Shown: positions 38,400 to 50,146 of the stretch, in pieces
Position numbering within the stretch: the stretch's first letter is position 1
How the letters are laid out: the number at the start of each line of letters is the position of its first letter
DNA from: Straminergon stramineum
Taxonomy: Eukaryota > Streptophyta > Bryopsida > Hypnales > Calliergonaceae
Length of the DNA: 64,000 nucleotides
NCBI GenBank assembly: GCA_963920665.1
Contig: OY987267.1
Location: 15,686,001 to 15,750,000 of the forward strand
Direction: 5' to 3'
Translations under genes and position numbers: made by a program
The notes under the pieces: model-generated
The model's input: only the letters and a program-made list of their open reading frames with translations
Databases searched by the model: none
What the model was told of the DNA's origin: nothing

Positions 38400-39519
38400 C
38401 GGATTTTCAAAGAAGGAAGGCTATCTATCACGGTTGCTACATTACCCGGGGTTCACACTCACTCCGCTTGGCTTGCTGCCGGTCTTGGGAAGGGGGCTCA
38501 TCAGTAGAGGACCGAGTGGACTTCCTGCTTTTGTTTTGCAGAGGCGAGCATACAGGGCAGTGCGATTCGTAGAACATGAGCGCCGTTTTTCGTATTCGCG
38601 TTGGAGATTGTGCCGCATTGACACCGTCACGGCTCGCGTAGGCAAACTGTTCTGAAAGAAGGTGAGTTCGAATAATTTAGTTGCTTCGTCGGCAAGCTCA
38701 ATTGCTTCATGACAGGTCCTTGTGTGTGATAGTGATTACCAGCTAAGTCAGTCGCGTTAAGTCGTCTTGAACGAGATTGATGTGGTATTTGATTGCATTC
38801 GCGACCTACTCAAAATTCACGAGGTTTTTTGGATGCGTAACGTAAATGGCGTCAGTGGCGTGGAATATAGCTATGAAGCTCACCTCGTAATTTGCGAAAT
38901 TTCTTAATTACTCTGTTTGTGCTATCGAATTTAGTTGATACTTAATTTCTATGTCCATGAAGTAAGTTTCATAGCTCTCACGCAAATTGACGTTCGCCAG
39001 TTTGCATCGGAATGGAAGTTGATTGATTCACTTGTGTCTGTGGGAAAGTAAAAGCTGTGTGCCTTCATTGCTCAGCAAGCAACTGAAGCGTAACCACGAA
39101 GAACGCCATCGTTAATATTAATGCCGTTCATGCATGTTGCATGCGAGAGCTTAATGTCTGCTGTCTTCATTTCCTGCTGGTGACTTTGTCGTTTTAATTT
39201 GAGCTTAGATTCGATTGTGAGTGAGATTATGCTGGTTCATCCAAATTTGTGTTGATTATTATCGATTTGAATCATTAGGCGAGTTTCATTGCTGGATGCT
39301 GTAAGTCTTGACCTGTCTCGGTGCCACAGCAGTAGCAAAGCAATTGGAGATCGAATCACAGAGACAATCGACTTGCAAGGAAATTTAGCCGCGCTCAAAT
39401 TCGACAGGGTATTGTAATCACTAAAACCCTAGCCCCCAGGTTCACATTTACTTAGCAATTGCACATTCGGGCTTCCCTGTTATGTACTCGGGCTTCCTAT
39501 TTTCTTTCATGCTCAACAG
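38400..39519 (+). other. Probable 5' leader exon and leader intron of the gene at 39585
   Basis: The sequence changes sharply from AT-rich to GC-balanced near 38390. A strong 5' splice site (AAGAAG|GTGAGT, boundary at 38661/38662) and a 3' site preceded by pyrimidines (TTTCATGCTCAACAG, ending 39519) frame an 858-base intron. The spliced leader would then reach the ATG at 39585 after 65 bases. The transcription start is not defined. Confidence 0.4.
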
Positions 39520-39584
39520 AGAGACGGCAACCTCAACTCCAGTTTCTAACCCTAAAGCGTGATCGTGCAGTGAAGTAGTTCCAA

Positions 39585-40115
39585 ATGGGTTTCAAAACAC
39601 GAGGCATTTCGCAAAAGACACGCTTCAAAAGACGCCTGCCAGCAAGCGGCCGCTCCAGTAGCAGCGGCCTCAGCAAACTCCCGTTAGACATGGACCAAAA
39701 GAGGATGAAGTGGACTGATCATAGCAGCTTATCACCCACCGCCGCGCCATTCAACAGCACGAGCTTCCTCATTGGGCAGAAAAGCCCGCAGCGAGAAAAA
39801 GAGGAAGCTCCCGGAGCTTTCAATCAGTATGGATCCAATGTGGGCAACATGATCACCTGTTGCCCCTTCACTCACAATCGAGAATGCCGTCACCAATCTC
39901 AGGCTCAACGTCCCATCGTCATTGGCAAGTCGAACCTTGATTCTCAGGACGACGTTTCCCTGTTGCACTTGCAATTTCAAGGATTGCATGTCACAGATTC
40001 CGGTTCTGATATGGAAGTAGACGATTCACCGACAGCGCGTGATCCAGGAGATTCAGCACTCAAGCATCGGCGTGTTCGATCCGTCACGGACGACAACTTC
40101 GAAATGTTTGGTTAA
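39585..40115 (+). CDS. Small basic-to-acidic protein of unknown function (176 residues)
   Basis: A single open frame encodes 176 residues. The N-terminus is strongly basic (KTRGISQKTRFKRRLPASGR), like a nuclear localisation or nucleic-acid-binding segment. A short motif APFNSTSFLI follows at about residues 53-62. The C-terminal half is acidic and Ser-rich (SGSDMEVDDSPTARDPGD) and ends RSVTDDNFEMFG. The arrangement of a basic patch followed by an NSTSFL motif is faintly like the basic region and PYNTTQFL motif of HEXIM, but that is too short to assign function. There is no membrane segment. The ATG is in a good context (CCAAATGGG) and a spliced leader is likely. I consider it a real gene of unknown role, probably nuclear. 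Confidence 0.6.
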   Translation: MGFKTRGISQKTRFKRRLPASGRSSSSGLSKLPLDMDQKRMKWTDHSSLSPTAAPFNSTSFLIGQKSPQREKEEAPGAFNQYGSNVGNMITCCPFTHNRECRHQSQAQRPIVIGKSNLDSQDDVSLLHLQFQGLHVTDSGSDMEVDDSPTARDPGDSALKHRRVRSVTDDNFEMFG

Positions 40116-41733
40116 TCCAATGTACGATATTCTTGAACGCGGACTTCAGTTCTGGAAGACCCGAAGACAGTGATTATAAAATCTTTTAGTTCAGCATGAT
40201 TGCATTTCATCATGTATGTAGATGTAGATGGGGCTAATTTGCTCCGCAAGAAATTGAATGTTGTCCAGTATTTAGGTGGATATATGAAACCAATCCACTG
40301 GTTTCAATTCATTTGCTGCGTTCAGCAGTTTTTAGGTGTGAGTTTGCGCAGACCATGGGCGTGCATTGTATAGAGAAGTACAGAACAGCCGTATAGTGTA
40401 TACTACAGGTACAGCCATATGTGACTTTTTAGACATTGTAGGGCACTGGGAATTGATTTGAAGCAAATCCAAGAAGAATTTCATTGAGATTGATGAAACG
40501 CTTTGAATGTAAGTTCAATATAGTGGTCTCTTTGCGGGCCTCTTTGAAGACTGCGGTGTGAAGCTCTCTCAATTATATCACCTACAACATAGTGATGTTT
40601 AGTGATGTATGATGATGTAAACCTCCTTCATATCCCCTTCCTCCGCTGCTGCGTCCGGGTACCTTCTACACGGAATTGCCTTGGTCACTCTCTCAATCTT
40701 GTTCTTATTCTTCTTCATTGTCATTGTGAGGTTGTTGGATGAAACTTTGGCAGTGTTAAATTGTTGATTAGCTCATCAACCAAGCACTCATGGGAAGATA
40801 TGTTCTTGAAAGATAAAGTGAAGGAAATGTCTTTGTATGAATATGATCCAAATGTGAACAACAATTAGAGGTACTCTTTAGTACTTCTATAGTAGAACCA
40901 CCCATTACCTGCCACTTAAGCATTTTGTGCATGATTTGGAGTAGTAGAAGGCATTGTTAAATTTTTGCCGCGTAGAGAGATAGAAATGATGGGTGTTGTC
41001 AAATTTTCATAATTTTTTTCCTGAAATTCAAATTGTTATGAATTTTAGAAGCCAAAAGTTGGCCTACTCCCATCCTTGATATATAGATTTTTCCATCACT
41101 ACTCATCTAAAGACTAATTTGGCTCTCAAAACGAAACACATGTGTCATAATAGTGATGGCTGGAAGATGGTAGGAAACCAAAAAACTAATGGTTACTTAT
41201 TGGTCATCTCTCTATTGAATTTCCCATTACATATGTATTGACCATGGGTCTTTTCTGGTCATGGGAGGTTCTACCATAGTTGAAAATATTTAGTACATGC
41301 AAGATTCTCAATGTTTGAATATATGTACCTCAAAGTCTCTAAACAATAAAAATAGAACAAGTAGTAGATACTTTTTAGAAGGAACCCCACATCTCAAAAT
41401 CCTAAGGCCCCAAACTATTGAAGACTCTAAAGGATGGAAAAGTATGCAACATGATTGTCATGATATATATTACTAAGTGTGAAATCATACAAGGTTCAAG
41501 TTTGCATGTTGAGGCAATAGAGACCCTTCCTAATTGAGGTGTGGGGTTCAATCAAGGTGAAATTGTAGTTGCTATAAGCTTGTGTAGAGCTAATCTTGAA
41601 TTTAGACAAGAAGAAAATAATAAAAAGAAACAAAAAGAAGTACCAAGACACATACAAAAATTATAGCAAGATTAGGAAAATAGAAGACACACACACACCC
41701 CAAAAAAAAGGTATATTAGACCAAGAATTAAGT
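40116..41733. other. 3' UTR of the small protein gene, then AT-rich DNA
   Basis: Moderate GC continues to about 40700 and probably contains the 3' UTR and polyadenylation signals. Beyond that the DNA is AT-rich without a gene. Confidence 0.4.
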
Positions 41734-42431
41734 TAACCCCTAAGTGCCTAAGCCTTTCTAAGTGTGTTTTGACTATGAAAAAAGAGCATTGGCTTGTAGT
41801 TATCCTCAATGAAGTAAATTGTATTTTTTTCCAAATCTAACTGTATAGATGTTAATAGATCTTGTTTATTAGTATGTACACCAATTTTGAGTGCGAAACT
41901 TCCTAGGAGTTGTGATATTATACCAAAGGAAATGAACATTTTCTATTTTTTGTATGTTGTCTTTTTCCATAATGTTTCAAAAATTTGCATATAAATGTTT
42001 TGGGGGATTGGAAGTAACATGAACAACTTCAGAGAGTGTTAGCACACTAGAATGCACTTCCAAAAAACTTAATTTCACATGAAAAAACATCAAACTCATT
42101 TCACAATTCACCTTGCAATTGTTGAAATGCAATTTTTGTTTCTAAGTAGAAATTGCAAATAGCTTCAAATAAACACTTGCATGTTGAAATTTTCAATGGT
42201 GAAAATCATGAAAAGACTTTAAACTTTTCATTGGGACCATTCTCAAAGCAAATGGATAAGTACAATTTCTTAAATCTCAAATCAAATGAAATTGCCAAGC
42301 TTTGCATAAAGCTAGGAAATGAAGAAAAATTAGCAAGCCTTACACTCTATTTTTATTAGACATATGCCTTTGAAGACCTCTCAATACTTGAATATGTACT
42401 TCTCTCCATGAAAAATGAAAGTTTTCCATAG
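41734..42431. other. AT-rich DNA starting with an orphan TTAA-CCCCTAA end
   Basis: At 41734 the sequence reads TTAACCCCTAAGTGCCTAAG, a left end of the TTAA-type family. A possible right end TTTAGGGGTTAA lies far away near 45705; nested copies lie between. No gene is seen. Confidence 0.35.
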
Positions 42432-42554
42432 TTAACCCTCAAAACTGCCCGAAAAAAAAATTTTAATCGGTCACAGGAATTTAACTGCCCGCGCAGAAAT
42501 GGACCTGAAATTTCAGATCGACCATATATGGTCGTTAAGGCAGTTAGGGGTTAA
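42432..42554. mobile_element. Short TTAA-flanked inverted-repeat element (115 bp)
   Basis: TTAA (42432-42435), then CCCTCAAAACTGCC; the right end is GGCAGTTAGGGG, then TTAA (42551-42554). Between them are internal inverted pieces such as CGACCATATATGGTCG. It is a compact palindromic copy of the TTAA-type family. Confidence 0.65.
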
Positions 42555-43977
42555 TAAGATTGAGGATTTCAAAGACCTTGTGTCTCCTTTATATTTGTGA
42601 ACATAAAATCCATGAGAACAAAAAATAATCCTATTAAGAACCTAGAAATATTAAATTTTGAAAAATATAAATTTTAATATAAAATAAAATAAAATATTTT
42701 GTACTATAGAATATTTTTATTTATTTTTAGGAAGGAAAAAATATTTTTAAATTTTATTTTTCAAAAGATTTCTGTATTGAAATAAATAAATCTCAAGGAA
42801 TATTTTTAAACTTCAAAATCTTTCAAAAATAACAAATAACAAAAATTAGGTGCAAACCATATTCTATAGATACAATAAATTTTAATATGAGACTTCATGT
42901 AGAGTTTCAGATATATTGACTAAAATAATCCTTTGAGGACAAATGTCTCTCAAAGGGTGAATAGGCAATTTAGATAGGTTTTTGTGAAGTCAATTTTGGT
43001 AATGTTTTTTCCTTTTTTTTCTTTTAAATTTTGACACAAGTTCTAAAAATGTATTGTGGGGGTAAATGATTTTTTTTTCTCGATCATTTGTCCCAATCAA
43101 AGTTATAAATATACCAACAAAAATTTCAATAGGGCAAGTAGTTTAGGGTACTTCTTACTAAATCCCTCTTTCCCTTCCAAATTTTGGGGTTTATATAATA
43201 AGCATAATATACAATGCAACTATCCAATAAAAATACATATAGTGCAAAAGTCTCACCCTAGAGGAGTTGAAGTTTGTTGATTGTAATTGACAATTCACAT
43301 TAATAGACAACATGCAATTCCATGTAATAAAAGATTAAATTAAAACTCGTACATGATTGAGTACCTAAAATTCCTTAAACTTGAAAGGCCAAAATTCTTT
43401 TACAAAAATTTATTCTCAATACATTTGATTAATTATATTTTTGGAGGAATTCAATTGTCAAATCTTTTAGTTAACTTTTTGAAGTATATCATTTCCAAAA
43501 TCATAGTGCTTAAACTTCAAAATTGAATTTTAGTGGTCCTAAGCTTCAACCAAATTATATGAAAGCCTAATTCTGTCTTTCAAGTATTATATGAAAAAAT
43601 GCATATATTCCACAACTTGAGCAATTTGAATTGAGGGATTGAGTTAAGAATATATGGAAAAAAATCCACTGAAAAAAATTTGATTCTCATTCTTTAAAAA
43701 TATGAAGTTTATAGATAACAAATATCTTTGATATCAAGAAAACTAACTTCCTCTTGGCTTTATCATCAATTGGGAAAATATTTTTCCAAACCACATAAGC
43801 TTTGCTAACCTTTGTTTTTTGAAAAGTTATAAAAATTGAGTTTAAATTTAACCTTAGATGTTATAGTTTCCATTAACTCCCCAAAATAGAAATCCTTGTA
43901 TATATATTCTAGTACCTCATTCACAATTCTAGCATGAATAAAAACTTCACTTGTATCTAAAGACTTTTCATATGTGA
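42555..43977. other. AT-rich DNA without a recognisable gene
   Basis: Only short chance frames and A/T homopolymer runs are present. No feature can be supported. Confidence 0.5.
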
Positions 43978-44563
43978 TTAACCCCTAAAGGACCACATGA
44001 CCATTGAATGTACGTAGGTAATCTCAAGTAGGTTTGTATGAAGTCCTTTTCTACTAGATGTTCTTCAAACCTTGATACAAGGTGTGAACATATATCCCTT
44101 ACATAAGAATATAACTTTTTTTCCGATTGAGTGCCCAGATCAATAATTATGCTACCCTAAACTTTTCTAGCACCTTGGGTAGCTTCAGGCAACATGAGCA
44201 AAACACCTCTTCTATTTTTGAAATTTGGCAAGTACATAACTCACATGATATAAGATGAAAATGTCCAAAAAAATAACCATGTGTAGTGTGAAAATCTCAC
44301 TCTAGGAGGAATGAAAGGCTATTGGCCCTGTCAGGTAAGGTCGAAAAAAACTTTTTCTCATAACTTCAAATGTTATAATCTTTCAATTTGTATAGTCAAA
44401 GTTTCTAAAATTTTCTCCACGCATTCCCATAGTAGTTTAGTACAAATTTGTACGATTGAATTTTGAAAAAAACTTTTTTTTTCCATTCTTTTTTCATTGC
44501 CCTAGAAAGTGGCAATTTTTCACAACTTGTGTCTAAAATGTGCCTCGGTCCTTTAGGGATTAA
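43978..44563. mobile_element. TTAA-flanked inverted-repeat element (578 bp)
   Basis: TTAA (43978-43981) is followed by CCCCTAAAGGACC; the right end is GGTCCTTTAGGGA followed by TTAA (44560-44563). The terminal repeat is 13 bases with one mismatch. There is no open frame of note. The interior shares TATAATCTTWCAATTT-type sequence with AT-rich DNA near 25980. Confidence 0.7.
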
Positions 44564-46208
44564 CTTCTAAAAATTTATTTTTAATCGTCTGAAGATCATA
44601 AAAAGAAACCCTTCAAACCTTCATAATTTTTGAAATAGTTATTAGAATTTCATGAAATAAAAATTTCTACATCGATCATGCAATAAAGAAGTTACATTGA
44701 AATCCTCAAAAAAGAAAAAAATATATGAAGCTATTAGGATTTATCCAAAATCATCAAAAGATTAAATAGTCCTTCAAAATCTTTAGGCATATTAAAGGGC
44801 CAAATTATACTTGGAAATGATATTCCCTATACAATCATGGAGCTAATTTATAGATGTTAACTTCTAAAATTCCTTTGGTAATATAAGCCCTCCAAATGCT
44901 AAAAATTGTCACTTTTGTATCAAGATTTTTGAGGAAATTATTTTTAAACCATGACAATTGTAATCATAACATCTTAATCTCAATTTCATAGAGAATACAT
45001 ACAAAAAAAATTCAAACTCAAATTCCTTACCATTTGTGAGATCTACTAGCTCAAAGTAGAAAGTATTTTCTTTTCATTGCATGCTCGTGGGGATATCTCA
45101 ACTTCAAAATTCAATGTGAATGAGACAATGTTGAATTTAGTTTGCATCTCTTAGTATGATGTAAATACTAGGGTCGAAAACTAGAAAACTATAAATTTAA
45201 AAACTTGAATTCACTTTGTCAAAACTTATAGACCTTGCATTACTATGGTCCCATTGAAAAGAATAAACATCCAGAAACATCAATAAATTCATCAAAAATT
45301 CAAAAATTCTTTTTTCTACAATCCAAATGATGGAATGTTGCATTGTAACAACTAAAAGTGAGAGATATTTTTTTAAAATAATCTTAAAATACATTTTTTG
45401 TGTCCTAAAAAATGATTTTTCATGCCATTGCCCTCGAGGACAAAGATCCTCATGTGTTAAAAATCCTAACCAAGTGGCAATTCCTTACAAGTCCTTTGAT
45501 AATTGCAGATATCAAATTTTTAAGATTCAACCACTCAAAATTCCATTAAAAAATGCATCCAACTTGCATGTGTGTGTCAATTACATTTTCAAATTTGTAT
45601 CAAAAACATGCATCCAAAAATATAAGTTGCGTATAGGAAAAAGTCAAAAGTCAAACCGCAATAATTGACTAAAATCTCAAAAATGACAATGAGGTTACAA
45701 GAAAATTTAGGGGTTAAAAAGCCTTAAGGTAAAACATCCCATTGCAGTTAGATGACCCATAGTAGACACCTAAGGACCCCATGGTGGTTTTTTAGGCCAT
45801 AATCAATGTGTAACTTGACACCCATGGAGTGATTAGTGACCTCATTAGGAGCACCCTACTTTTTGAGTGTAAATCATTGTAGGAAGTGACTTTTTAGGGC
45901 CTTCCACATTAGAAATTATTGTGACCGCTTTAGGTGGTTAAGATGAATGTATTGGATACAATTTTTGTTGGTTATCAGGTAGCCTACTAACTCTTTGGGG
46001 TAGATCACTTCAAAAATTCATAACAAATTCATACTTTGTCTGAAAAATATAATTTCAATTGTTCTCACTGTTTCTCACATTTGTCCTCGTGTCAGAAAAA
46101 ATTTGAAAAAAATTCAGCAATGGCATGAGGGCAGACTCCAAATTCTAACCACAACGGGTTGTTTATCTTAATTCACACCAACCTCAATGAGTCTCAATGT
46201 CTCATCTA
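44564..46208. other. AT-rich DNA without a recognisable gene
   Basis: No coding sequence is supported. TTTAGGGGTTAA near 45705 is an isolated right end of the TTAA-type family. Confidence 0.45.
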
Positions 46209-46854
46209 TTAACCCCTAAATGCCCAAGGCTTGTTTGGAGCTTCTTGAAATTTTCTCTAAATTGAACAAAAAGTCAACATTTTCATAAGTTGTACCAATT
46301 TCTTTTGAATTGTAATTGTACAAATTCAAAGTAGACATGTTAGAGATCACATAGGAAAAGAAAACATAACAATATCACTTATAGATTGAAGGATTATAAT
46401 GTTTGATCATGAGGGTGTAAAAACTATGAAAAATTTTCAATTCACTTTTTGCATGTCAACTCTAAAAAGTTGGTCACTAAAAAAACATGAAGTTATAGGG
46501 CCTAGCATGCACAAACCCAATCAATTTACGTTTTTTCCAAATCTATTCTACAATTTTTTTTAAATGAATTTCTAATGTGATTTTGCCTCCAAGATCTAGT
46601 GTATTTGAGGCTCATTTCCAAGAGCCCTCAACACTACAGGAAGTCAAGATTGCAAAGGGCATCCTTGCACAAAATCTTCAACAGAAAAATCATAATCTTT
46701 TATTTTTTAAATCAACTTTTTGATCCTAAAACTAGACTTCAAAAAGAGTTCTCCAAAGATATGAGCTACTAATAATAGCAATTTGGTTGGGTTTTACTTA
46801 ACTTCAAAGTTTTTGAAACACCAGAATCTGGTGCCTTGGGCATTTAGGGGTTCA
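46209..46854 (+). mobile_element. TTAA-type inverted-repeat element, long subfamily (638 bp)
   Basis: TTAA (46209-46212), then CCCCTAAATGCCCAAGG; the right end CCTTGGGCATTTAGGGG is its exact inverse, followed by TTCA (a one-base change from TTAA). The 17-base perfect terminal repeat suggests it is a young copy. The interior is homologous to the elements at 51755 and 54474. Confidence 0.75.
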
Positions 46855-47076
46855 GAGGGAAATTATAGAACACATCAAGATTTCACGACAACGAGATGCA
46901 TCTCCGTCATCCAAATATAACAATACCTTAACCCTCGTCCATATCTGCCAAAATTTTCGTCCGTCCGTCTTTCAGATCTCATTGGTGCCTGCTCCATCTG
47001 GCACCGTCCAATGTCGACACTTGGAGCCTTCCTGAGCTGAGTCATGCCACTGTCTTTAACATAATAATGGCTAGTC

Positions 47077-47121
47077 CACGTGAGATTATAGCGAATATTA
47101 CCACTACCGCACGGCCACGTG
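47077..47121 (+). promoter_or_regulatory. Pair of CACGTG (G-box) elements upstream of the USP gene
   Basis: CACGTG occurs at 47077-47082 (in GTCCACGTGAG) and again at 47116-47121 (in GGCCACGTGGTT), 39 bases apart. They lie about 600 bases before the ATG and just before a pyrimidine-rich leader-like stretch (47125-47220). ACGT-core sites of this kind bind bZIP/bHLH factors and, as ABRE, mediate abscisic-acid and stress responses in plants. Function here is inferred. Confidence 0.4.
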
Positions 47122-47717
47122 GTTGAGCTTCCCTCATTGCTCTCTCATGTGCTGCGCTCGTTGTGTTCTCTATTTAGTTCTCTTGTGCTCTCCTCTCGTC
47201 CTACAAATTATTTGCAATCCATCTCTCAGAAATATTCAAGGGTTGCAATCTCGAAGATCGAAGTAGATACGAGCGGAGCTTTTGTTTTGAGCTTCCGGTG
47301 CATTGTGTTTTGGGGGGACTGCGTGTTTCAAGCATTTTGGTGCCGTTTGCGAAGGTTCTGCAGGTTGAATTGTGAGCTTCTTGAAGTTTTTGGAACTTCT
47401 ATGAGATCTTTGAGTTGGACCTTCGTATCTGCTTCGTTTTTCTGCTTTATAAGCTTTTTTGATATACCCACAAATATTTAAGCTTTAGATATTGAGCTTC
47501 GTGTTTGACCGCTGTTGACAAGTCTGCATTTGAGTTTGAAATGGTGTCGGCTATGTACACTGCACACCGCATTGTGACATTGTGCGATCCGGTATCCCTC
47601 AAGCTCTTTTGAGCATTTTTTTTCAACTTTATGAATGTTACAGCATTCTGTGATTTCAGAGTCGCGTTTTAGTCTTGGAGCGTGAGATTTCTTGTGAGCT
47701 CAGACATTTCGGTGGCA

Positions 47718-50146
47718 ATGGTGAGCGAGCGGAAGATATTGGTAGCTGTCGATGACTCGGAGGCTTCTGCCTATGCCTTCACATGGGCGCTGCTCAATTT
47801 AGTGCGCAAAACGGATCATGTGGTGGCACTTACAGCTGCTCCTTTCGTCGATATCACCTATCCGACGCCAGATCTGGCCGCCGGTAAGTTGACCTATTCG
47901 TGAGGCAATGTGCATGACTAACTGTCGTCTTCCATTTTTTCAATAGTCCGTGGTTTAACTCTGCCTCTGTCTTTTCTAACAAGATATGGAAAGTCGGTTT
48001 CTCTTCAGCTGACTTTGGTTTGCACTTCTCGAAAATTTTGAATCACATCTAAGTTTCTTTTAACATTTTCCTGTCGGTTCGATGCAGAGTATGGACCAAC
48101 GGTAATTCCATCAGCGGTTGATACAGAAGTGAATGCCAGGAATGTAACTACAGACGCCAAGGAACTTATTACCACATGCATTTCGCAATGCAAGCAGGCT
48201 GACGTAAGTCATCGTTACCTTCTCAGGTGGTCAAGCCTTCATTTTTGCTGTTACCGGGATGAGACAGTGACGAAGTGAAAAGCTATGTGTGTGACAAACT
48301 CTGAAGGAAGCATATGATTCTTGTGGTTACGACCTTAGCACTGCGATCCCCTCTCTCTGTCCTGCTCGATTGTGACCTATATTCATGAGTTTACAGTTAT
48401 TCTTGTACTACAAGAACCAATATTGTACTCCGTAGTGTAATGCGGAATCTTCTTTTACAGAATCTTGTATGAGTTCAGACAGAGGCATGCGGTGCCGGTG
48501 AATCTTTTTCACTTTCATATTATCAATATACGGCACTAGGATTTGAAATTTCTGTAATCAAAATCCAATTTGCTTGCAATGTGCAACAGATTCCCTGCAC
48601 AGGTGAGGTTGTGAAGGGTGATGCTGGAACGTGGATAGTCGACGAGGCCAATCGTCTCGGTGCTGATGTAATTGTGGTTGGCAGCAGAGGGATTGGAGTC
48701 ATCCAACGGTGAGTATCTATCAAACACTTTGATATTGGAGTTCTGGTGATATGATTATCTTTCGCATCTTTTCTGACCACGCTTTCTATCGCATGTTATA
48801 GGGCGATTATGGGGAGTAACAGTGATTATGTGCTTCACAATGCGACTTGCCCGGTGGCTATCGTTCGACATAGCGAAGAGGATCTGAACAACCATGACCC
48901 GTTAAACTCTTCTGGAGGTAGCAGGAAGATCGTCATTGCTGTTGACCAGTCACGAGAGGTGCTTCAACTATCTCTATAGCCCTTCAGATTTTGTCCTCAG
49001 TGTTAGTTATTGTGTGAGCTAATCTATGTAAAGAGCAGTTCAGAGAAACTAAAGGAACTTCTCCAGCAAAATGTTTCTCTGGAGAGTTGCGGCAGCTTCC
49101 TCTTTGAACCGCCGAAACACTGTAGATTTATTTTTCTAGTACTAGTGACTATGGTTGGTGGTATTTCAATCTGGCGACTGGATCATTATACAATCTCCGA
49201 ACGAAATGATCATTATTGTTCTGTTTTTCGCAGGCTGTGTATGCTTTCAAATGGGCACTCGAGAACTTCGCCAATGAAGAGGATAAGGTGATCCTCTACC
49301 ACGTGAATCAGTCTGTACCACCCGCGACCACCGCAGGGACTGGTGAGTACTTCTTTGATGTGCTAATTTAGATTCTGTTGCTATGTCCTTGCAGCTTTGG
49401 AGTTTTTCAGTTACCTGATGACTGCTCGTCAGACGTTTTGATCTTGCAATGAACTCTTGGAAGTTGAATTTTCAGTGTTTAATCTTGTCGGACGTTCTTG
49501 TAATAAAATTAGGAGAATTTGGTATCGAGGAGGTGTATGTACCAAGTGACTCTCCTGGCAAAACGGAGGTGGAAGCCTTAGACGACAGCGAAAAACTGGT
49601 GGAGAAGTACATGCAGTATGCAGCTAAAGAAACAAAGGTGAGCAGAAATATCGTTTAGCAGTAGATATGAAATTTGCGGAAATTTGAAAAGTTGTGTTAT
49701 ATCTGAATGGTGTCGTCTTATTTCTTCAGATCAAATGCGAGGGTGTCGTGGTAACTGGTCAGCCTGAATTTAAGGTTGTCGAAGGACTGATAAATCTCCA
49801 AGCTGATGCAGTCATTATTGGCACTCACGACCGCAGTGCCCTTTCTAGGTATGGCTTATACATTCTCTTTTACTGGCTGTTGAATTACACCATCCTTGTA
49901 CTGCTCATACCTGAGATAAATATTTTTCATACAATCGAATTCTCTTCAAGATATTGTCGTTCGATTTGGGAAGCAGGTTCTGATGTCGTACCCGAATCCG
50001 TTCATGTCCATTTCAGGACACTTCTCAGCAGCATTACCGACTACCTTGCCCACAACAGCCCATGCCCTCTGATTGTAGCAAGAATGCCGAAGGTACCTGA
50101 GAGTACAGGGACCGAGTCAGCTCCAGAGCATAAACGTGCCACCTGA
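47718..50146 (+). CDS. Tandem universal stress protein (two USP domains), 8 exons
   Basis: Exons: 47718-47883, 48088-48203, 48590-48708, 48802-48958, 49234-49342, 49513-49637, 49730-49848, 50017-50146; all GT-AG, in frame, 346 residues. The ATG has a good context (GGCAATGG). The first USP domain starts RKILVAVDDSEAS and ends GSRGIGVIQRAIMGS...CPVAIVR. The family's ATP-binding pattern G-x2-G-x9-G-S is intact. The second starts RKIVIAVDQSREAVYAF and ends GTHDRSALSRTLLSS...CPLIVAR. There the second and third Gly are lost (D and S), so nucleotide binding is doubtful. Introns inside each domain fall in phases 1, 0, 2 and the third exon of each is 119 bases, which indicates an internal duplication. 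USP proteins act as cytosolic stress-response and signalling factors. The C-terminal tail is short and polar. Confidence 0.88.
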
